This document shows, piece after piece, positions 41,579 through 51,927 of a DNA stretch of 64,000 nucleotides (the first letter of the stretch is position 1; each line of letters starts with the position of its first letter). Under the pieces are notes generated by a model that was not told the origin of the DNA, searched no databases, and saw only the letters and a program-made list of their open reading frames with translations. Origin of the DNA: Streptomyces sp. NBC_01439 (lineage in GTDB: Bacteria > Actinomycetota > Actinomycetes > Streptomycetales > Streptomycetaceae); contig NZ_CP109487.1 of the NCBI RefSeq assembly GCF_036227605.1, forward strand, positions 1,240,001 to 1,304,000, in the 5' to 3' direction. A program made the position numbers and the translations under genes.

Positions 41579-41657
41579 CGTCCGGCGGGTTTCCGGGTCA
41601 CTCGTGCGGCAACGCTCCGCCGCCGGCCCGAGGCTGCAGACGGTGCCGCGTCGAGCC

Positions 41658-42629
41658 CTACTTGATCCAGGCGTCGACCTTGTCGGGGTTGGCCTCGACC
41701 CACTTCTCCGCCGCCGCCTCGGGCGACATCTTGTCCACCGCGATGTACTTGGCCACGATGTTCTGGTCGTCGTTCGTCCAGTTGAAGTTCTTCACCAGGT
41801 CATAGGCGGGACTGCCGGACTTGGCGAACTTCGCGCTGACGATCTTGTCCAGGTGGTACACGGGATAGTCGCAGGCGACCTGCGCCGCATCGGTGTCACA
41901 GCCTGTCGTGTACTCAGGCAACTTGACCTTGACCAGTGGTACCTCGGACATGAACCACTGCGGCTCGTAGAAATAGCCGATCACCCACTCCTTGTCCTTC
42001 TCGGCCTTCCGGAAGGCCTGGATGAGCGCGGTCTCGCTGCCCGCGTACACCACCTTGAAGTCCAGCTTCAAGTTCTTCACCAGTGCCTCGTCGTTGGTGA
42101 CGAACGACGGGTCGCCGTCAAGGAGCTGCCCCTTGCCGCCGGACTCCGAAGTCTTGAACTTGGACGCGTACTTGTTGAGGTTGTTCCAGTCGGTGATGTC
42201 GGGGTGTTCCTTGGCCAGCCACGGCGGTACGTACCACCCGATGAGGCCTTCGTTGCCGGTCCGACCTGCCTCGACGGCGGTCTTCTGATCGGCGATGTAC
42301 TTCTTCTTCAGGTCGTCGTGACCCCAGTTCTCGATGACGGCGTCGACCTCGCCCGTCCCGAAGCCCTGCCAGGCGATCTCTTCCTTGAGGTCCTTCCTGG
42401 TGACCGTACAACCGAGCTTCCGCTGCGCGACGTACGCGACGACCGCCGCGTCCGCCTCGTATCCCACCCACGGGTTGACCGCGAGGTTGAACGTGCCGCA
42501 CTTGCCCGCGCTGCTGTCCGAACCGGCGGAGCTGTCACCGACCTTCGCACCGCCGCAGGCGGTGAGGGTGAGGCCGAGTACCGCTATGCCGGCCGCGCCG
42601 ACTCTCCACTGTTGTCCTTGCGTTGCCAT
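41658..42629 (-). CDS. Glycine betaine/choline ABC transporter substrate-binding lipoprotein
   Basis: The protein has 323 residues from ATG 42629 (AAGGAGCGCGGATC upstream). A lipoprotein signal ends in the lipobox LTACGG (Cys at about 25). The OpuAC-like body has the tryptophan-rich pattern of quaternary-amine binding (NPWVGYEADAAVVAYVAQ, EEIAWQGFGTG, IENWGHDDLKKKYIADQ, YFYEPQWFMSE). It delivers betaine or choline to the permease at the outer face of the membrane. It is the last gene of the betB-ATPase-permease operon. Confidence 0.93.
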   Translation of the reverse strand: MATQGQQWRVGAAGIAVLGLTLTACGGAKVGDSSAGSDSSAGKCGTFNLAVNPWVGYEADAAVVAYVAQRKLGCTVTRKDLKEEIAWQGFGTGEVDAVIENWGHDDLKKKYIADQKTAVEAGRTGNEGLIGWYVPPWLAKEHPDITDWNNLNKYASKFKTSESGGKGQLLDGDPSFVTNDEALVKNLKLDFKVVYAGSETALIQAFRKAEKDKEWVIGYFYEPQWFMSEVPLVKVKLPEYTTGCDTDAAQVACDYPVYHLDKIVSAKFAKSGSPAYDLVKNFNWTNDDQNIVAKYIAVDKMSPEAAAEKWVEANPDKVDAWIK

Positions 42630-42641
42630 GATCCGCGCTCC

Positions 42642-44654
42642 TTATGCGCTCGTACGCCGAGCCGCTGCCTGAGTGATCCGGTCGAACATGACTCCGAGCA
42701 GCACGATGGCGAGCCCCGCCGCCAGCCCCTTGCCGTACAGCTGCCCCTGAGAGAATCCGGCCACGACGTCGTAGCCGAGGGCGCCCGCTCCCACCAGGCC
42801 GCCCACAACAACCATCGACAGCACGTAGATCAGACCCTGGTTGGTCGCGAGCGTCAGGGCACTGCGTGACATCGGCAGTTGAACCTTGGTGATGATCTGC
42901 CAGGTGTTGCACCCGGCAGCCGTGGCCGCCTCGACGGTGGTCTCGGGCACGGCCCGCACTCCGTCCCCGATGATCTTGATGGCGACCGGAGCCGCGTAGA
43001 CGACGGCAGCGACGATCGCCGTGAAGCGTGTCGCGCCGAACAGCGCGAGGAACGGCACGAGATAGACGAACGGCGGCATGACCTGTGCCGCGTCCAGGGT
43101 GGGCCGCAGCATCCGGTCCACGAGCGGGCTGCGCCCCATCCACACCCCGAAGGCGACACCGAGCACCAGCACCAGCACCGTCGCCACGAGGGTCGACGCC
43201 AGCGTCGTCATGCTGTCCGACCACACGCCCGTGCCGACGAGCAGTCCCACGCACACGGCCGCGGTGACCCCGGCGCGCCATCCGCCGAGCACCGTGCCGA
43301 GTCCGACCAGGGCCGCGCCGACAAGCCACCACGGGGAGTCGGTCAGCAGTGTCTGGAACGGATTGAGCAGCCCGTTGGTGATGGCGTCGCGGAAGGCGTT
43401 CGTGATGCCCGCCAGGTTGTCCTGCGCCCAGGTAGTCACGTTGTCCGCCGCGCTCGCGATGGTGCTGCCGGCGCCGCCCTCGCCGGGGAACTCGGCCGCC
43501 CATACGTACAGGTGCGACAGGTACACCAGGACCGCAGCCACCACTCCGCCGCCCGCCAGCAGCGGGCGCCGCCACCTGAGGAAGCGGTTGCCCGAGCGCC
43601 TGGCCGCCTCGGCCCGTCCGCTCGCCGCCGTCGTGACCCGGTCGAGGACGATGGCCATGACGACGATGGCAAGGCCCGCGTTGAAGGCCGTGCCGACGTC
43701 GAGCGACTGCAGGGCCTGGACGACGGTCTTTCCGAGGCCGGGGGCGTCGATCAGGGCCGCGATGGTCACCATGGCCAGGGCGGCCATGATGGTCTGGTTG
43801 ATGCCCATCACCACGGTCCGCTTGGACATCGGCAGCAACACCTTCAGCAGTGTCTGCCGCCGCGTCGAGCCCAGCGAGTCGGCCGCCTCCACGGTGGTCT
43901 CCGGTACGGAGCGGATGGCGTGCGCGGTGATGCGAATCGTCGGCGGTGCCGCGTAGATCAGCGTGGCGATCGTGGCGGAGGCCGGGCCGATCTGGAAGAA
44001 CAGGGTCAGCGGGGCCAGGTAGACGAAGGTCGGCATCGTCTGCATGAGGTCCAGGAAGGGGGTCATGATCTGGTTGAACCGGTCGGAGAGCCCTGCCCAC
44101 ACACCCAGTGGGATCGCGAACAGCAACGCCACGACGACTGCAGAGAGGGTGAGCGCCAGGGTGTCCATGCTCTCCTGCCACAGGCCCTGCAGCCCGAGGA
44201 AGGTGAAGCCGGCCACGGCCAGGAGCGCGACCCGCCAGTTGCCGACGGCCCAGGAGATGTAGCCGGCTATGCCGACGACGCCGAGCCAGCCGATCTGCGG
44301 CAGCGGCCGGTCGGCGGACGGCTGGGAGATCAGGTCCTGGACGAAGGTCACCAGATTGTCGATGACCAGGCGGATCTCGTTGAAGAAATAGAGGAAGAGG
44401 GGGTTGGAGTTGCGATTGGCGCCGATGGAGTCATTGACGTCGTTGAACCAGCGGTGCAGATCGGTGAGGTCCGCCGCCGCCAGCGCCAGGGTCTGCTTTC
44501 CACGCAGCAGGGCGAAGAGCACCAGCCACCCGACCATGATCGCGGCCACCACCATGCGGCGGCTGATCCTGCGCCCGCCCGCGACGGGCACAGCCTCTTC
44601 GGCCTTGTCGGCCTTGTCGGCCTTCTCCCGTTTCTCTATGGCGACGGTCATCAC
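42642..44654 (-). CDS. Glycine betaine/choline ABC permease, two permease domains fused
   Basis: The protein has 670 residues from GTG 44654; ATG 44651 is an alternative. Two BPD_transp_1 domains are in tandem. The first (about 165-325) carries the EAA-type loop [20 protein letters not shown], the second (about 485-645) [20 protein letters not shown]. Between them is a long hydrophobic and periplasmic section (about 330-470). The start overlaps the ATPase stop (TGTGATGA), so translation is coupled. Single-domain ProW/OpuAB permeases act as homodimers; here one chain supplies both halves. Confidence 0.93.
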   Translation of the reverse strand: MMTVAIEKREKADKADKAEEAVPVAGGRRISRRMVVAAIMVGWLVLFALLRGKQTLALAAADLTDLHRWFNDVNDSIGANRNSNPLFLYFFNEIRLVIDNLVTFVQDLISQPSADRPLPQIGWLGVVGIAGYISWAVGNWRVALLAVAGFTFLGLQGLWQESMDTLALTLSAVVVALLFAIPLGVWAGLSDRFNQIMTPFLDLMQTMPTFVYLAPLTLFFQIGPASATIATLIYAAPPTIRITAHAIRSVPETTVEAADSLGSTRRQTLLKVLLPMSKRTVVMGINQTIMAALAMVTIAALIDAPGLGKTVVQALQSLDVGTAFNAGLAIVVMAIVLDRVTTAASGRAEAARRSGNRFLRWRRPLLAGGGVVAAVLVYLSHLYVWAAEFPGEGGAGSTIASAADNVTTWAQDNLAGITNAFRDAITNGLLNPFQTLLTDSPWWLVGAALVGLGTVLGGWRAGVTAAVCVGLLVGTGVWSDSMTTLASTLVATVLVLVLGVAFGVWMGRSPLVDRMLRPTLDAAQVMPPFVYLVPFLALFGATRFTAIVAAVVYAAPVAIKIIGDGVRAVPETTVEAATAAGCNTWQIITKVQLPMSRSALTLATNQGLIYVLSMVVVGGLVGAGALGYDVVAGFSQGQLYGKGLAAGLAIVLLGVMFDRITQAAARRTSA

Positions 44655-45739
44655 ATGTCGCCTTCCCGTCCGGCGACCACCGCAAGGATCTCCTCGTCAC
44701 CGACGATGCCGAGCAACTTGCCGTTCTCGACGACCTTGACCGGCTTCTCGGCCGCCAGCACCGCCCGGGTGGCTTCCCGCACCACGACGTCCGGACCCAG
44801 CTCTGGGCCGTCCAGGGCGTCGTCCGGCTTCGCCGGACGCATGATCCACCGCAGTGTGAGTACGTCGCCCTTCGGCACGTCCTTGACGAACTCGCGTACG
44901 TAATCGTCGGCGGGGGCGCCGACCAGTTCGTCGCCGGTACCGCACTGGACCGTCTTGCCGTCGCGCATGATGAGGATGCGGTCGCCCAGCTTGAGCGCCT
45001 CGGAGAGGTCGTGGGTGATGAACACCATCGTCTTGCCGACCTCGTGGTGCAGACGGATGACCTCGTTCTGCATGTCGCGGCGGATCAGCGGGTCGAGCGC
45101 CGAGAACGGTTCGTCGAAGAGGAGTACGTCCGGATCGCCGGCCAGCGCCCGGGCGAGGCCGACGCGCTGCTGCATACCGCCGGAGAGCTGGTCGGGATAG
45201 GAGTTCTCGTAGCCGGAGAGGCCGACCAGTTCGACGACCTCCAGGGCCCGCTTGGTGCGCTCGGCCTTGCTCATGCCGCGGATCTCCAGGCCGAAGGACA
45301 CGTTGTCGACGACCCGGCGGTGGGGCAGCAGCCCGAAGTGCTGGAAGACCATGGAAAACTTGCGGCGCCGCAGTTCGCGCAGGCGCTTGCCGTCCGCGCC
45401 GCGGATGTCCTCGCCCTCGAAGACGATCTCACCGGCGGTGGGTTCGATCAGCCGGGTCAGACATCGCACCAGGGTGGACTTGCCGGAGCCGGACAGGCCC
45501 ATGACGACGAAGACCTCGCCCGGCGAGACCTCGAAGTTCACGTCTCGTACGGCGGCGGTGCATCCGGTGCGGTCCATCAGCTCACGGCGGGTGAGCCCGC
45601 ACAACTCCTCGGAGTCCGGCACCTGGTCCGCCTTCGGCCCGAACACCTTCCACAGCTTGCGCACGGATATGACCGGGGTGGGGCCCAAGTCCTGGGGCGT
45701 GCTGCGCCGCTGCGGCACCTCGGTCTGTGCTGGGGTCAC
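44651..45739 (-). CDS. Glycine betaine/choline ABC transporter ATP-binding protein
   Basis: The protein has 362 residues from GTG 45739 with AGAGAGG upstream; the longer frame runs into betB. Walker A is GLSGSGKST, the Q-loop is [12 protein letters not shown], the signature is [15 protein letters not shown], Walker B is [12 protein letters not shown], and the switch histidine is in [13 protein letters not shown]-terminal CBS-like part ([19 protein letters not shown]..., [19 protein letters not shown]) is the osmosensing or regulatory module usual in ProV/OpuAA. It lies 20 bp after the betB stop. Confidence 0.95.
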   Translation of the reverse strand: MTPAQTEVPQRRSTPQDLGPTPVISVRKLWKVFGPKADQVPDSEELCGLTRRELMDRTGCTAAVRDVNFEVSPGEVFVVMGLSGSGKSTLVRCLTRLIEPTAGEIVFEGEDIRGADGKRLRELRRRKFSMVFQHFGLLPHRRVVDNVSFGLEIRGMSKAERTKRALEVVELVGLSGYENSYPDQLSGGMQQRVGLARALAGDPDVLLFDEPFSALDPLIRRDMQNEVIRLHHEVGKTMVFITHDLSEALKLGDRILIMRDGKTVQCGTGDELVGAPADDYVREFVKDVPKGDVLTLRWIMRPAKPDDALDGPELGPDVVVREATRAVLAAEKPVKVVENGKLLGIVGDEEILAVVAGREGDM

Positions 45740-45759
45740 GATCGACCTCTCTTCGGCGT

Positions 45760-47229
45760 TCAGCCGCGGAACCAGTGCTGCGGCCGGGGTTGGATGTTCT
45801 GCCAGATGTGCTTGGGCTCTCGGTACTCGTTCAGGCCGGTCGATCCCAGCTCCCGTCCCACGCCCGAGTGCCCGAAGCCACCCCATTCCGCCTGCGGCAC
45901 GTAGGGGTGGTAGTCGTTGATCCACACCGTGCCGTGGCGCAGCCGCCGGGCGACCCGCTGGGCCTTCCCGGCGTCCTGCGTCCAGACGGCTCCGGCGAGT
46001 CCGTACTCGGTGTCGTTGGCGATGCGTACAGCGTCGTCCTCGTCACGGAAGCGCTCGACGGTGAGCACGGGGCCGAAGGACTCCTCCCGCACCACACGCA
46101 TGTCCTGTCGGCACTCGTCGAGCACGGTGGGCGGGTAGTAGTGGCCGTTCGCCAGTGCCGGGTCGTCCGGGCGTGCACCGCCGCAGCGCAGTACGGCGCC
46201 CTCGGCGAGGCCCGCCGCCACATACGCCTCGACCTTCTCCAGGTGCTGCACGGAGATCAGCGCTCCGGTCTCGGCCTCGGGGTCGAAGGGTCCGCCGAGG
46301 CGGATCTGCCGGGCGCGGCGGACGACCTCGTCGACGAAGGCGTCGTGGAGGGAGTCCTCGACGATCAGGCGGGCTCCGGCCGAGCAGACCTGGCCGGAGT
46401 GCAGAAAGACAGCCGTGAGAGCGAAGTCCACGGCCGTCTCGAAGTCTGCGTCGGCGAAGATGACGTTGGGGTTCTTGCCGCCGAGCTCCAGCGCCACCTT
46501 CTTCACGGTCGCGGCGGCGGTGGCCATGATGCGCTTGCCGGTCTCCAGCCCCCCGGTGAAGGAGACCATGTCGACGGCCGGGTCCTCGGAGAGCGGTGCG
46601 CCCACCTCGGGTCCGGTGCCCAGGACGAGATTGGCGGCGCCGGCCGGGAGCCCGGCCTCCTCGAGTGCCCGCATCAGCAGGATCGAGGTGGAGGGGGTGA
46701 GCTCACTGGGCTTGAGGACGACGGTGTTGCCCGCGAGCAGGGCGGGCGCGACCTTCCAGGACGCCTGGAGCAGCGGGTAGTTCCACGGGGTGATGAGCCC
46801 GCACACGCCGACCGGTTCGTAAACGACGCGGCTGACGGCGTCGTCGCGGCCGGTGTCGATCACCCGGCCGGCATCGGTGCCCCCGATCCCGCCGTAGTAG
46901 CGGAAGCAGGAAACGACGTCGGCCATGTCGCACTCGCTCTCCACCAGCCGCTTGCCGGTGTCCAGCGACTCGGCGCGGGCGAACTCCTTGGCGTCGCGCT
47001 CGATGAGGTCGGCGGTGCGCAGCAGCAGCGCACCGCGCTCCCGCTCGGGGGTGTGCGGCCAGGGTCCTTCGTCGAAGGCCCGGCGGGCCGCGGCGATCGC
47101 GGCCTCGGTGTCGGGGCGCGTCCCCTCGGACACGGTCGCGGCAAGCGCGCCGTCAGCGGGACAGCGGATGTCGCGGTGACCTCCGGCCACCGGATCGCGC
47201 CATTCTCCGTCCACATACAGGTCTGCCAC
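45760..47229 (-). CDS. betB: Betaine aldehyde dehydrogenase
   Basis: The protein has 489 residues from GTG 47229, chosen over a far longer frame because GAAGGGC lies 7 bp upstream and the length then equals that of BetB. It carries the ALDH motifs [28 protein letters not shown], catalytic Glu in [10 protein letters not shown], and catalytic Cys in [13 protein letters not shown]. It oxidises betaine aldehyde to glycine betaine with NAD(P). It heads the transporter operon and is divergent from purU. Operator-like repeats occupy the shared spacer. Confidence 0.95.
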   Translation of the reverse strand: MADLYVDGEWRDPVAGGHRDIRCPADGALAATVSEGTRPDTEAAIAAARRAFDEGPWPHTPERERGALLLRTADLIERDAKEFARAESLDTGKRLVESECDMADVVSCFRYYGGIGGTDAGRVIDTGRDDAVSRVVYEPVGVCGLITPWNYPLLQASWKVAPALLAGNTVVLKPSELTPSTSILLMRALEEAGLPAGAANLVLGTGPEVGAPLSEDPAVDMVSFTGGLETGKRIMATAAATVKKVALELGGKNPNVIFADADFETAVDFALTAVFLHSGQVCSAGARLIVEDSLHDAFVDEVVRRARQIRLGGPFDPEAETGALISVQHLEKVEAYVAAGLAEGAVLRCGGARPDDPALANGHYYPPTVLDECRQDMRVVREESFGPVLTVERFRDEDDAVRIANDTEYGLAGAVWTQDAGKAQRVARRLRHGTVWINDYHPYVPQAEWGGFGHSGVGRELGSTGLNEYREPKHIWQNIQPRPQHWFRG

Positions 47230-47254
47230 GTGTGGAGCCCTTCGAGCGAATTTC

Positions 47255-47433
47255 GTTGCGCATTGTGCACCGTATTGCTTGTGATGGAACACCCTGGTCA
47301 ATGTGCGGACATACGTCAAGAGGCTGACAGGTGACGATTGCGCCATGCGGGCAGTTGCGCGACCGCTCTTGACCACGAGCCGCACATAGCCCAACCATGT
47401 TGCGTATCGCTCACCATGTTGTGCAATACGCAC
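47255..47433. promoter_or_regulatory. Cluster of IclR-type operators between betB and purU
   Basis: GTTGCGCATTGTGCAC (47255-47270) sits 26 bp upstream of betB. GTTGCGTATCGCTCAC (47399-47414) and GTTGTGCAATACGCAC (47418-47433) sit just upstream of purU. All resemble the GTTGCG-N5-CGCAAC motif of the module. Confidence 0.65.
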
Positions 47434-47448
47434 CAACGGAGGCTGCAC

Positions 47449-48321
47449 ATGTCCCCTCGACCGCATCCTGGCCGTGAGTACGTCCTGACTCTCTCGTGTC
47501 CGGACAGCGCCGGGCTGGTCCACGCCGTGAGCGGCTTCCTCGTCAGGAACTCCGGCAACATCCTGCAGAGCCAGCAGTTCGATGATCGACTCAAGGGCCG
47601 TTTCTTCATGAGGGTCCACTTCGACGTTTCCGATCCAAACGCCGATCTGAAAAATCTGCGTTACCGATTCGGCCCCGTCGCCGAGGCCCACCAAATCTCC
47701 TGGACCCTCCGCGACGCCTCGACCCCGACCAGGACGCTGATCATGGTGTCCAAGTTCGGCCACTGCCTCAACGATCTGCTCTTCCGCCGACGCACCGGTG
47801 CGCTCAACATCGAGATCCCGGCGATCGTCTCCAATCACCGGGACTTCGAGGGACTGGCGGAGACCTACGGCGTCCCCTTCCACCACATCCCGGTGAACAA
47901 GGACACCAAGGCCGACGCCGAGGCGCGCCTGCTGGAGCTCGTGCGCGAGCTGGACATCGACCTGGTGGTGCTGGCCCGCTACATGCAGATCCTCTCCGAC
48001 GACCTGTGCAAACAGCTGGAGGGGCGCGCCATCAACATCCACCACTCCTTCCTTCCCAGCTTCAAGGGCGCGCGCCCCTACCAGCAGGCGTACGAGCGCG
48101 GAGTGAAGCTCGTCGGCGCGACGGCGCACTATGTGACGCCGGACCTGGACGAGGGGCAGATCATCGAACAGGGAGTGGTCCGGGTGGACCACTCGCTCGA
48201 CTCCGAGGAGCTGGTCACGGTCGGGCGGGACGTGGAGGCGCAGGTGCTCGCGCACGCGGTGAAGTGGCACAGCGAGAGCCGCGTCATGGTGGACGGCAAC
48301 CGCACGGTTGTATTCCGCTGA
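47449..48321 (+). CDS. purU: Formyltetrahydrofolate deformylase
   Basis: The protein has 290 residues from ATG 47449 (ACGGAGGCTGCAC upstream). An N-terminal ACT domain (about 8-80, YVLTLSCPDSAGLVHAVSGF) precedes the formyltransferase fold with RTLIMVSKFGHCLNDLLFR, VVLARYMQILSD, and catalytic AINIHHSFLPSFKGARPY. It hydrolyses 10-formyl-THF to formate and THF, so it regenerates free THF for the two folate-loading oxidases of the module. The copy is module-specific, with its own operators. Confidence 0.95.
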   Translation: MSPRPHPGREYVLTLSCPDSAGLVHAVSGFLVRNSGNILQSQQFDDRLKGRFFMRVHFDVSDPNADLKNLRYRFGPVAEAHQISWTLRDASTPTRTLIMVSKFGHCLNDLLFRRRTGALNIEIPAIVSNHRDFEGLAETYGVPFHHIPVNKDTKADAEARLLELVRELDIDLVVLARYMQILSDDLCKQLEGRAINIHHSFLPSFKGARPYQQAYERGVKLVGATAHYVTPDLDEGQIIEQGVVRVDHSLDSEELVTVGRDVEAQVLAHAVKWHSESRVMVDGNRTVVFR

Positions 48322-48333
48322 GCGGCGGACGAT

Positions 48334-48370
48334 CGCCGGGGCGGGGCTGGATTCCAGCCTCGCCCCGGCG
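48334..48370. terminator. Bidirectional hairpin between purU and the MetF-like gene
   Basis: CGCCGGGGCGGGGCTGG-ATT-CCAGCCTCGCCCCGGCG is a 17-bp stem with one mismatch between two convergent genes. Confidence 0.8.
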
Positions 48371-48406
48371 TTGTATGGGCTCCGAGAAAGCGACCCGCCG
48401 GTCCGC

Positions 48407-49243
48407 TCAGCCGCCCAACCGGTCCAGCACAGCGCAACGCCACCGCTCGGTCTCGGCCACCTGGTTGAAGGTGAACACGTGCAGGCCCGCCACCCCCGCC
48501 GAGGGCGCGGTGAGCGCCTCGGCGCTGCGGGCGAGCAGGCGATCGGGCGAGTAGCCGCCGGGGGCCGCGAAGCGCAGGAACCAGGAGGCGTGCTTGGTCA
48601 GAAAGCGGGTCGACTCCCCCACCCCGATCTTGGCCGCCATGGACAGGAGCTTCGCCCGCTGCACGGGGCCCGCGACGCCCACATGGACGGGCAGGGTGAC
48701 ATCGCGGCGGCGTATCCGGCCGACCCACTCAGCCAGCACGCGCGGGTCGAAGCAGAGGTTGCTCACGATGTACGTGGCGTGCGCGCGCTTGTCCCACATC
48801 GCCTGGATGGTGAGGTCGTCGTGGATGAGCGGGTGGCTCTCGGGATAACCAGTGATGCCGACATGAGCGAAGGGGCTGCCCAGCTCGCTCAGCCTGTGCA
48901 GCACCGGCAGCGCCCCCGCATAGGCCCCGGCCGGCGGATCAGCGTCGCCCGCCGGGACGAAGACGTCGTCGACGCCCGCCTCCCGGAGCCGGCCTATGAC
49001 GTCCTTCAGGTGCGCGTCGTCCCGCAACAGACGCGCGGGCACGTGCGGGACGACGCGGTAGCCGTGCGCCGCGAGCCGGACGGTGAGGTCGAGCGTCGGC
49101 TCCAGGCCCTTGACCGGCGAGGCCGTCACGGTGACGACGACGTCGCGCGGGACATGGGCGAGGACCTTGTCCTCGGTCCTCTTCGCGGGCAGCACCTCGT
49201 AGCGGACGCTCGACAGCAGCGCCCGGAAGTGTTCGGCGTCCAA
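48407..49243 (-). CDS. Methylenetetrahydrofolate reductase family protein
   Basis: The protein has 278 residues from TTG 49243, directly after the betA stop (3-bp gap). It has the MTHFR barrel pattern: EVLPAKRTEDKVLAHVPRD, VVVTVTASPVKGLEPTLDL, VPAGDADPPAGAYAGAL, VGITGYPESHPLIHDDLTIQ, YIVSNLCFDPRVLAEWV and LPVHVGVAGPVQRAKLLSMA. It is probably a flavin enzyme acting on 5,10-methylene-THF, but it differs from MetF in its N-terminal part and could work in the opposite, methyl-THF-oxidising direction. It gives another outlet for the methyl carbons. Confidence 0.85.
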   Translation of the reverse strand: MDAEHFRALLSSVRYEVLPAKRTEDKVLAHVPRDVVVTVTASPVKGLEPTLDLTVRLAAHGYRVVPHVPARLLRDDAHLKDVIGRLREAGVDDVFVPAGDADPPAGAYAGALPVLHRLSELGSPFAHVGITGYPESHPLIHDDLTIQAMWDKRAHATYIVSNLCFDPRVLAEWVGRIRRRDVTLPVHVGVAGPVQRAKLLSMAAKIGVGESTRFLTKHASWFLRFAAPGGYSPDRLLARSAEALTAPSAGVAGLHVFTFNQVAETERWRCAVLDRLGG

Positions 49244-49246
49244 TGC

Positions 49247-50914
49247 CTACCCGGCCTGCTTCCGGGCGTCGCGGTACCGGTAGTACGCGGCCTTGGAGGC
49301 GGGCAGCGGCTCCTTGCCGAGGATGAGGTCCGCCGCCTTCTCCGCGATCATCATCACCGGCGCGTAGATGTTGCCGTTGGTGACGTAGGGCATCACCGAC
49401 GCGTCGACGACGCGCAGTCCCTCCACGCCGTGTACACGCATGCTGGTCGGATCGACGACGGACATCTCGTCGGTGCCCATCTTGCAGGTGCACGAGGGGT
49501 GCAGGGCGGTCTCGCCCTCCTTCGCAACCCAGGCGAGGATCTCCTCGTCGCTCTCCACGGACGGGCCGGGTGAGATCTCCCCGTCGTTGTACGGGGCCAG
49601 AGCGGGCTGGTTGAGGAGCTTGCGGGCGACGCGGATCGACTCGGCCCACTCGCGGCGGTCCTGTTCGGTGGACAGGTAGTTGAAGCGCAGTGCCGGGTGC
49701 TCGTTCGGGTCCTTGCTCTTGATCTTCACCGAGCCGATGGCGTCGGAGTACATGGGCCCGACGTGCACCTGGTAGCCGTGGCCGCCGGCCGGCGAGGAGC
49801 CGTCGTAGCGGACCGCGATCGGCAGGAAGTGGAACATCAGGTTGGGGTAGTCCACGTCCTCGTTGCTGCGGGCGAAGCCGCCTGCCTCGAAGTGGTTGGT
49901 CGAGGCGGGGCCCTTGCGGAAGAGCCATTGCAGGCCGATGAAGGGGGCGCGCCACTTGGCCATGTACGGCTGCATGGAGACGGGCTGCTTGCAAGCGTAC
50001 TGGATGTACACCTCCAGGTGGTCCTGCATGTTCTCGCCGACACCCGGCAGGTCGTGGACGAGGTCGATGCCGAGCGCGCTCAGTTCCTCGGCGTTGCCGA
50101 CGCCGGAGAGCTGGAGCAGCTGAGGGGAGTTGATCGCGCCGCCGCAGAGGATGACCTCGCGGGCGCGCGCCTGCTGGACCTTGCCACGTCGCCGGTACTC
50201 GACGCCGACGGCCTTCTTGCCCTCGAAGAGAACGCGGGTGACCAGCGCGCGGGTGGTGATGGTGAGGTTGGGCCGCTTCTTCACGGGCTTCAGGTACGCC
50301 TTCGAAGCCGACAGACGGCGGCCCCGGCTGACGTTGCGGTCGAATGGGGCGAAGCCCTCCTGCCGATAGCCGTTGACGTCGTCGGTGCGGGGGTAGCCCG
50401 CCTCCTGGACGGCCTTGAGGAAGGCGGTGAACAGCGGGTTGAAGGCGGGGCCGCGTTCGAGGACGAGCGGGCCTTCGTGGCCGCGGAACTCGTCGTCGGG
50501 ATCGGCCGCGAGACAGTTCTCCATCCGCTTGAAGTACGGCAGACAGTGCGCGTAGTCCCAGGTCTCCATCCCGGCATCGGCGGCCCAGCGCTCATAGTCC
50601 ATGGGGTTGCCGCGCTGGAAGATCATGCCGTTGATGCTGCTGGAGCCGCCCAGCACCTTGCCGCGCGCGTGGTAGATGCGCCGGTCGCCCATGTGCGGCT
50701 CGGGTTCGGACTCGTACTTCCAGTCGTAGAACCGGCTGCCGATCGGATAGGTCAGCGCCGCGGGCATGTGGATGAAGACATCCCACGGGTAGTCGGGCCG
50801 GCCGGCCTCCAGGACCAGCACCTGGTTGCCCGGGTCGGCGGAGAGCCGGTTCGCCAGAGCGCTGCCGGCGGATCCACCACCGACGATGACGAAGTCGTAT
50901 TGCAGGGGAGCCAT
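49247..50914 (-). CDS. betA: Choline dehydrogenase (GMC oxidoreductase)
   Basis: The protein has 555 residues from ATG 50914. The FAD motif is [19 protein letters not shown], with GMC signatures [20 protein letters not shown] and [20 protein letters not shown]. The C-terminal catalytic His/Asn region has HPSCTCKMG and [20 protein letters not shown]. Length and motif spacing fit BetA. It oxidises choline to betaine aldehyde at the membrane or with a quinone acceptor. It is divergent from the IclR gene across a spacer with two operator-like palindromes. Confidence 0.95.
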   Translation of the reverse strand: MAPLQYDFVIVGGGSAGSALANRLSADPGNQVLVLEAGRPDYPWDVFIHMPAALTYPIGSRFYDWKYESEPEPHMGDRRIYHARGKVLGGSSSINGMIFQRGNPMDYERWAADAGMETWDYAHCLPYFKRMENCLAADPDDEFRGHEGPLVLERGPAFNPLFTAFLKAVQEAGYPRTDDVNGYRQEGFAPFDRNVSRGRRLSASKAYLKPVKKRPNLTITTRALVTRVLFEGKKAVGVEYRRRGKVQQARAREVILCGGAINSPQLLQLSGVGNAEELSALGIDLVHDLPGVGENMQDHLEVYIQYACKQPVSMQPYMAKWRAPFIGLQWLFRKGPASTNHFEAGGFARSNEDVDYPNLMFHFLPIAVRYDGSSPAGGHGYQVHVGPMYSDAIGSVKIKSKDPNEHPALRFNYLSTEQDRREWAESIRVARKLLNQPALAPYNDGEISPGPSVESDEEILAWVAKEGETALHPSCTCKMGTDEMSVVDPTSMRVHGVEGLRVVDASVMPYVTNGNIYAPVMMIAEKAADLILGKEPLPASKAAYYRYRDARKQAG

Positions 50915-50962
50915 GGTGCCTCGTCTCGCTCGCGCCGTAGATACGCGTGGCATGCTAATACA

Positions 50963-50999
50963 GGTAGCGCTATACGCACCAGGTTGCGGAAAGCGCAAC
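50963..50999. promoter_or_regulatory. Two IclR-type operators between betA and the IclR gene
   Basis: GGTAGCGCTATACGCACC (50963-50980) and the perfect palindrome GTTGCGGAAAGCGCAAC (50983-50999) lie between the divergent genes. This is the best copy of the module's motif and sits where an autoregulatory operator would be expected. Confidence 0.75.
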
Positions 51000-51064
51000 G
51001 TGCGAGCCTGCGTTTCCACGCTGTTGTTTGCGTTTCTGTTGTTTACTGCGCATATAGTTTTGCT

Positions 51065-51862
51065 GTGAGCAACTACAGTCCAGATACCGAAACGACGGGT
51101 TCGCAGCCTGGCGGCGTGCAGTCCGTCGACCGCGCCATCAGCGTGCTGGAGATCCTGGCCCAGCGCGGCGAGGCCGGCGTCAGCGAGGTGGCCGCCGAGA
51201 TCGATGTTCACAAGTCGACCGCGTTCCGACTGCTCGGCGCCCTGGAGGCGCGCGGTCTGGTGGAGCAGGCGGGCGAGCGCGGCAAGTACCGCCTCGGCTT
51301 CGGCATCGTACGCCTGGCCGGCGCGGTCACCGGACGCATCGACATCACCCAGCAGGGCCGCCCGGTCTGCGAGCGCCTCGCCGAGGAGATCGGCGAGACC
51401 ATCAACATCGCCGTCATGCAGGAGCACTACGCGATCAACCTCTACGAGGTGCGCGGTCCGGGGGCCGTCGCCGCGCACAACTGGGTCGGCAAGCTGACCC
51501 CGTTGCACGCCACCTCCAGCGGCAAGATCCTTTTGGCCTACCTGCCGGCCAGGGAACGCGCCGCGATGCTTTCCGAGGCCGGCCTGAAGAAGGTGACCAC
51601 GCACACCCTCACCTCGAAGACGAAGCTCGAGAAGAATCTCGCCGAGGCCCGGGAGCGTGGCTACTCCTGGACTGTGGAGGAGCTGGAAGTCGGGCTCCAC
51701 GCCATGGCCGCGCCGGTCCGCGATCGGGACGGAGTGGTCATCGCGGCGCTCAGCGCCTCCGGACCCTCGTACCGGTTCACCGAGGAGCGTATGCATGAGC
51801 TCGCTCCGGTGCTGGTCAAGGGTGCGGACGAGATCAGCCATCGGATGGGCTACCTGGGCTGA
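51065..51862 (+). CDS. IclR-family transcriptional regulator of the choline/betaine module
   Basis: The protein has 265 residues from GTG 51065. No ribosome site precedes it, so the transcript may be leaderless or nearly so. The winged HTH is at about 20-75 ([40 protein letters not shown]). The IclR effector domain (about 85-260) has [20 protein letters not shown] and [20 protein letters not shown]. It is the only regulator in the insertion. A palindrome typical of IclR sites is repeated before nearly all module genes. The ligand is probably choline, betaine or a later intermediate (inference). Confidence 0.92.
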   Translation: MSNYSPDTETTGSQPGGVQSVDRAISVLEILAQRGEAGVSEVAAEIDVHKSTAFRLLGALEARGLVEQAGERGKYRLGFGIVRLAGAVTGRIDITQQGRPVCERLAEEIGETINIAVMQEHYAINLYEVRGPGAVAAHNWVGKLTPLHATSSGKILLAYLPARERAAMLSEAGLKKVTTHTLTSKTKLEKNLAEARERGYSWTVEELEVGLHAMAAPVRDRDGVVIAALSASGPSYRFTEERMHELAPVLVKGADEISHRMGYLG

Positions 51863-51927
51863 CCACCCTTGCGAGGCCGTCGCCGGCCCATCGGCCGCCG
51901 GCGTCGACCTGCCGAGAACCGCCGCCG

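Noticed and set aside
42879..44903. Antisense frame of 674 residues over the ABC permease
   Set aside because: His/Arg/Asp-rich shadow composition; the real gene has membrane segments on the other strand.
47230..48270. Extension of the betB frame far upstream
   Set aside because: It runs antisense through purU. GTG 47229 has a ribosome site and gives the normal BetB length.
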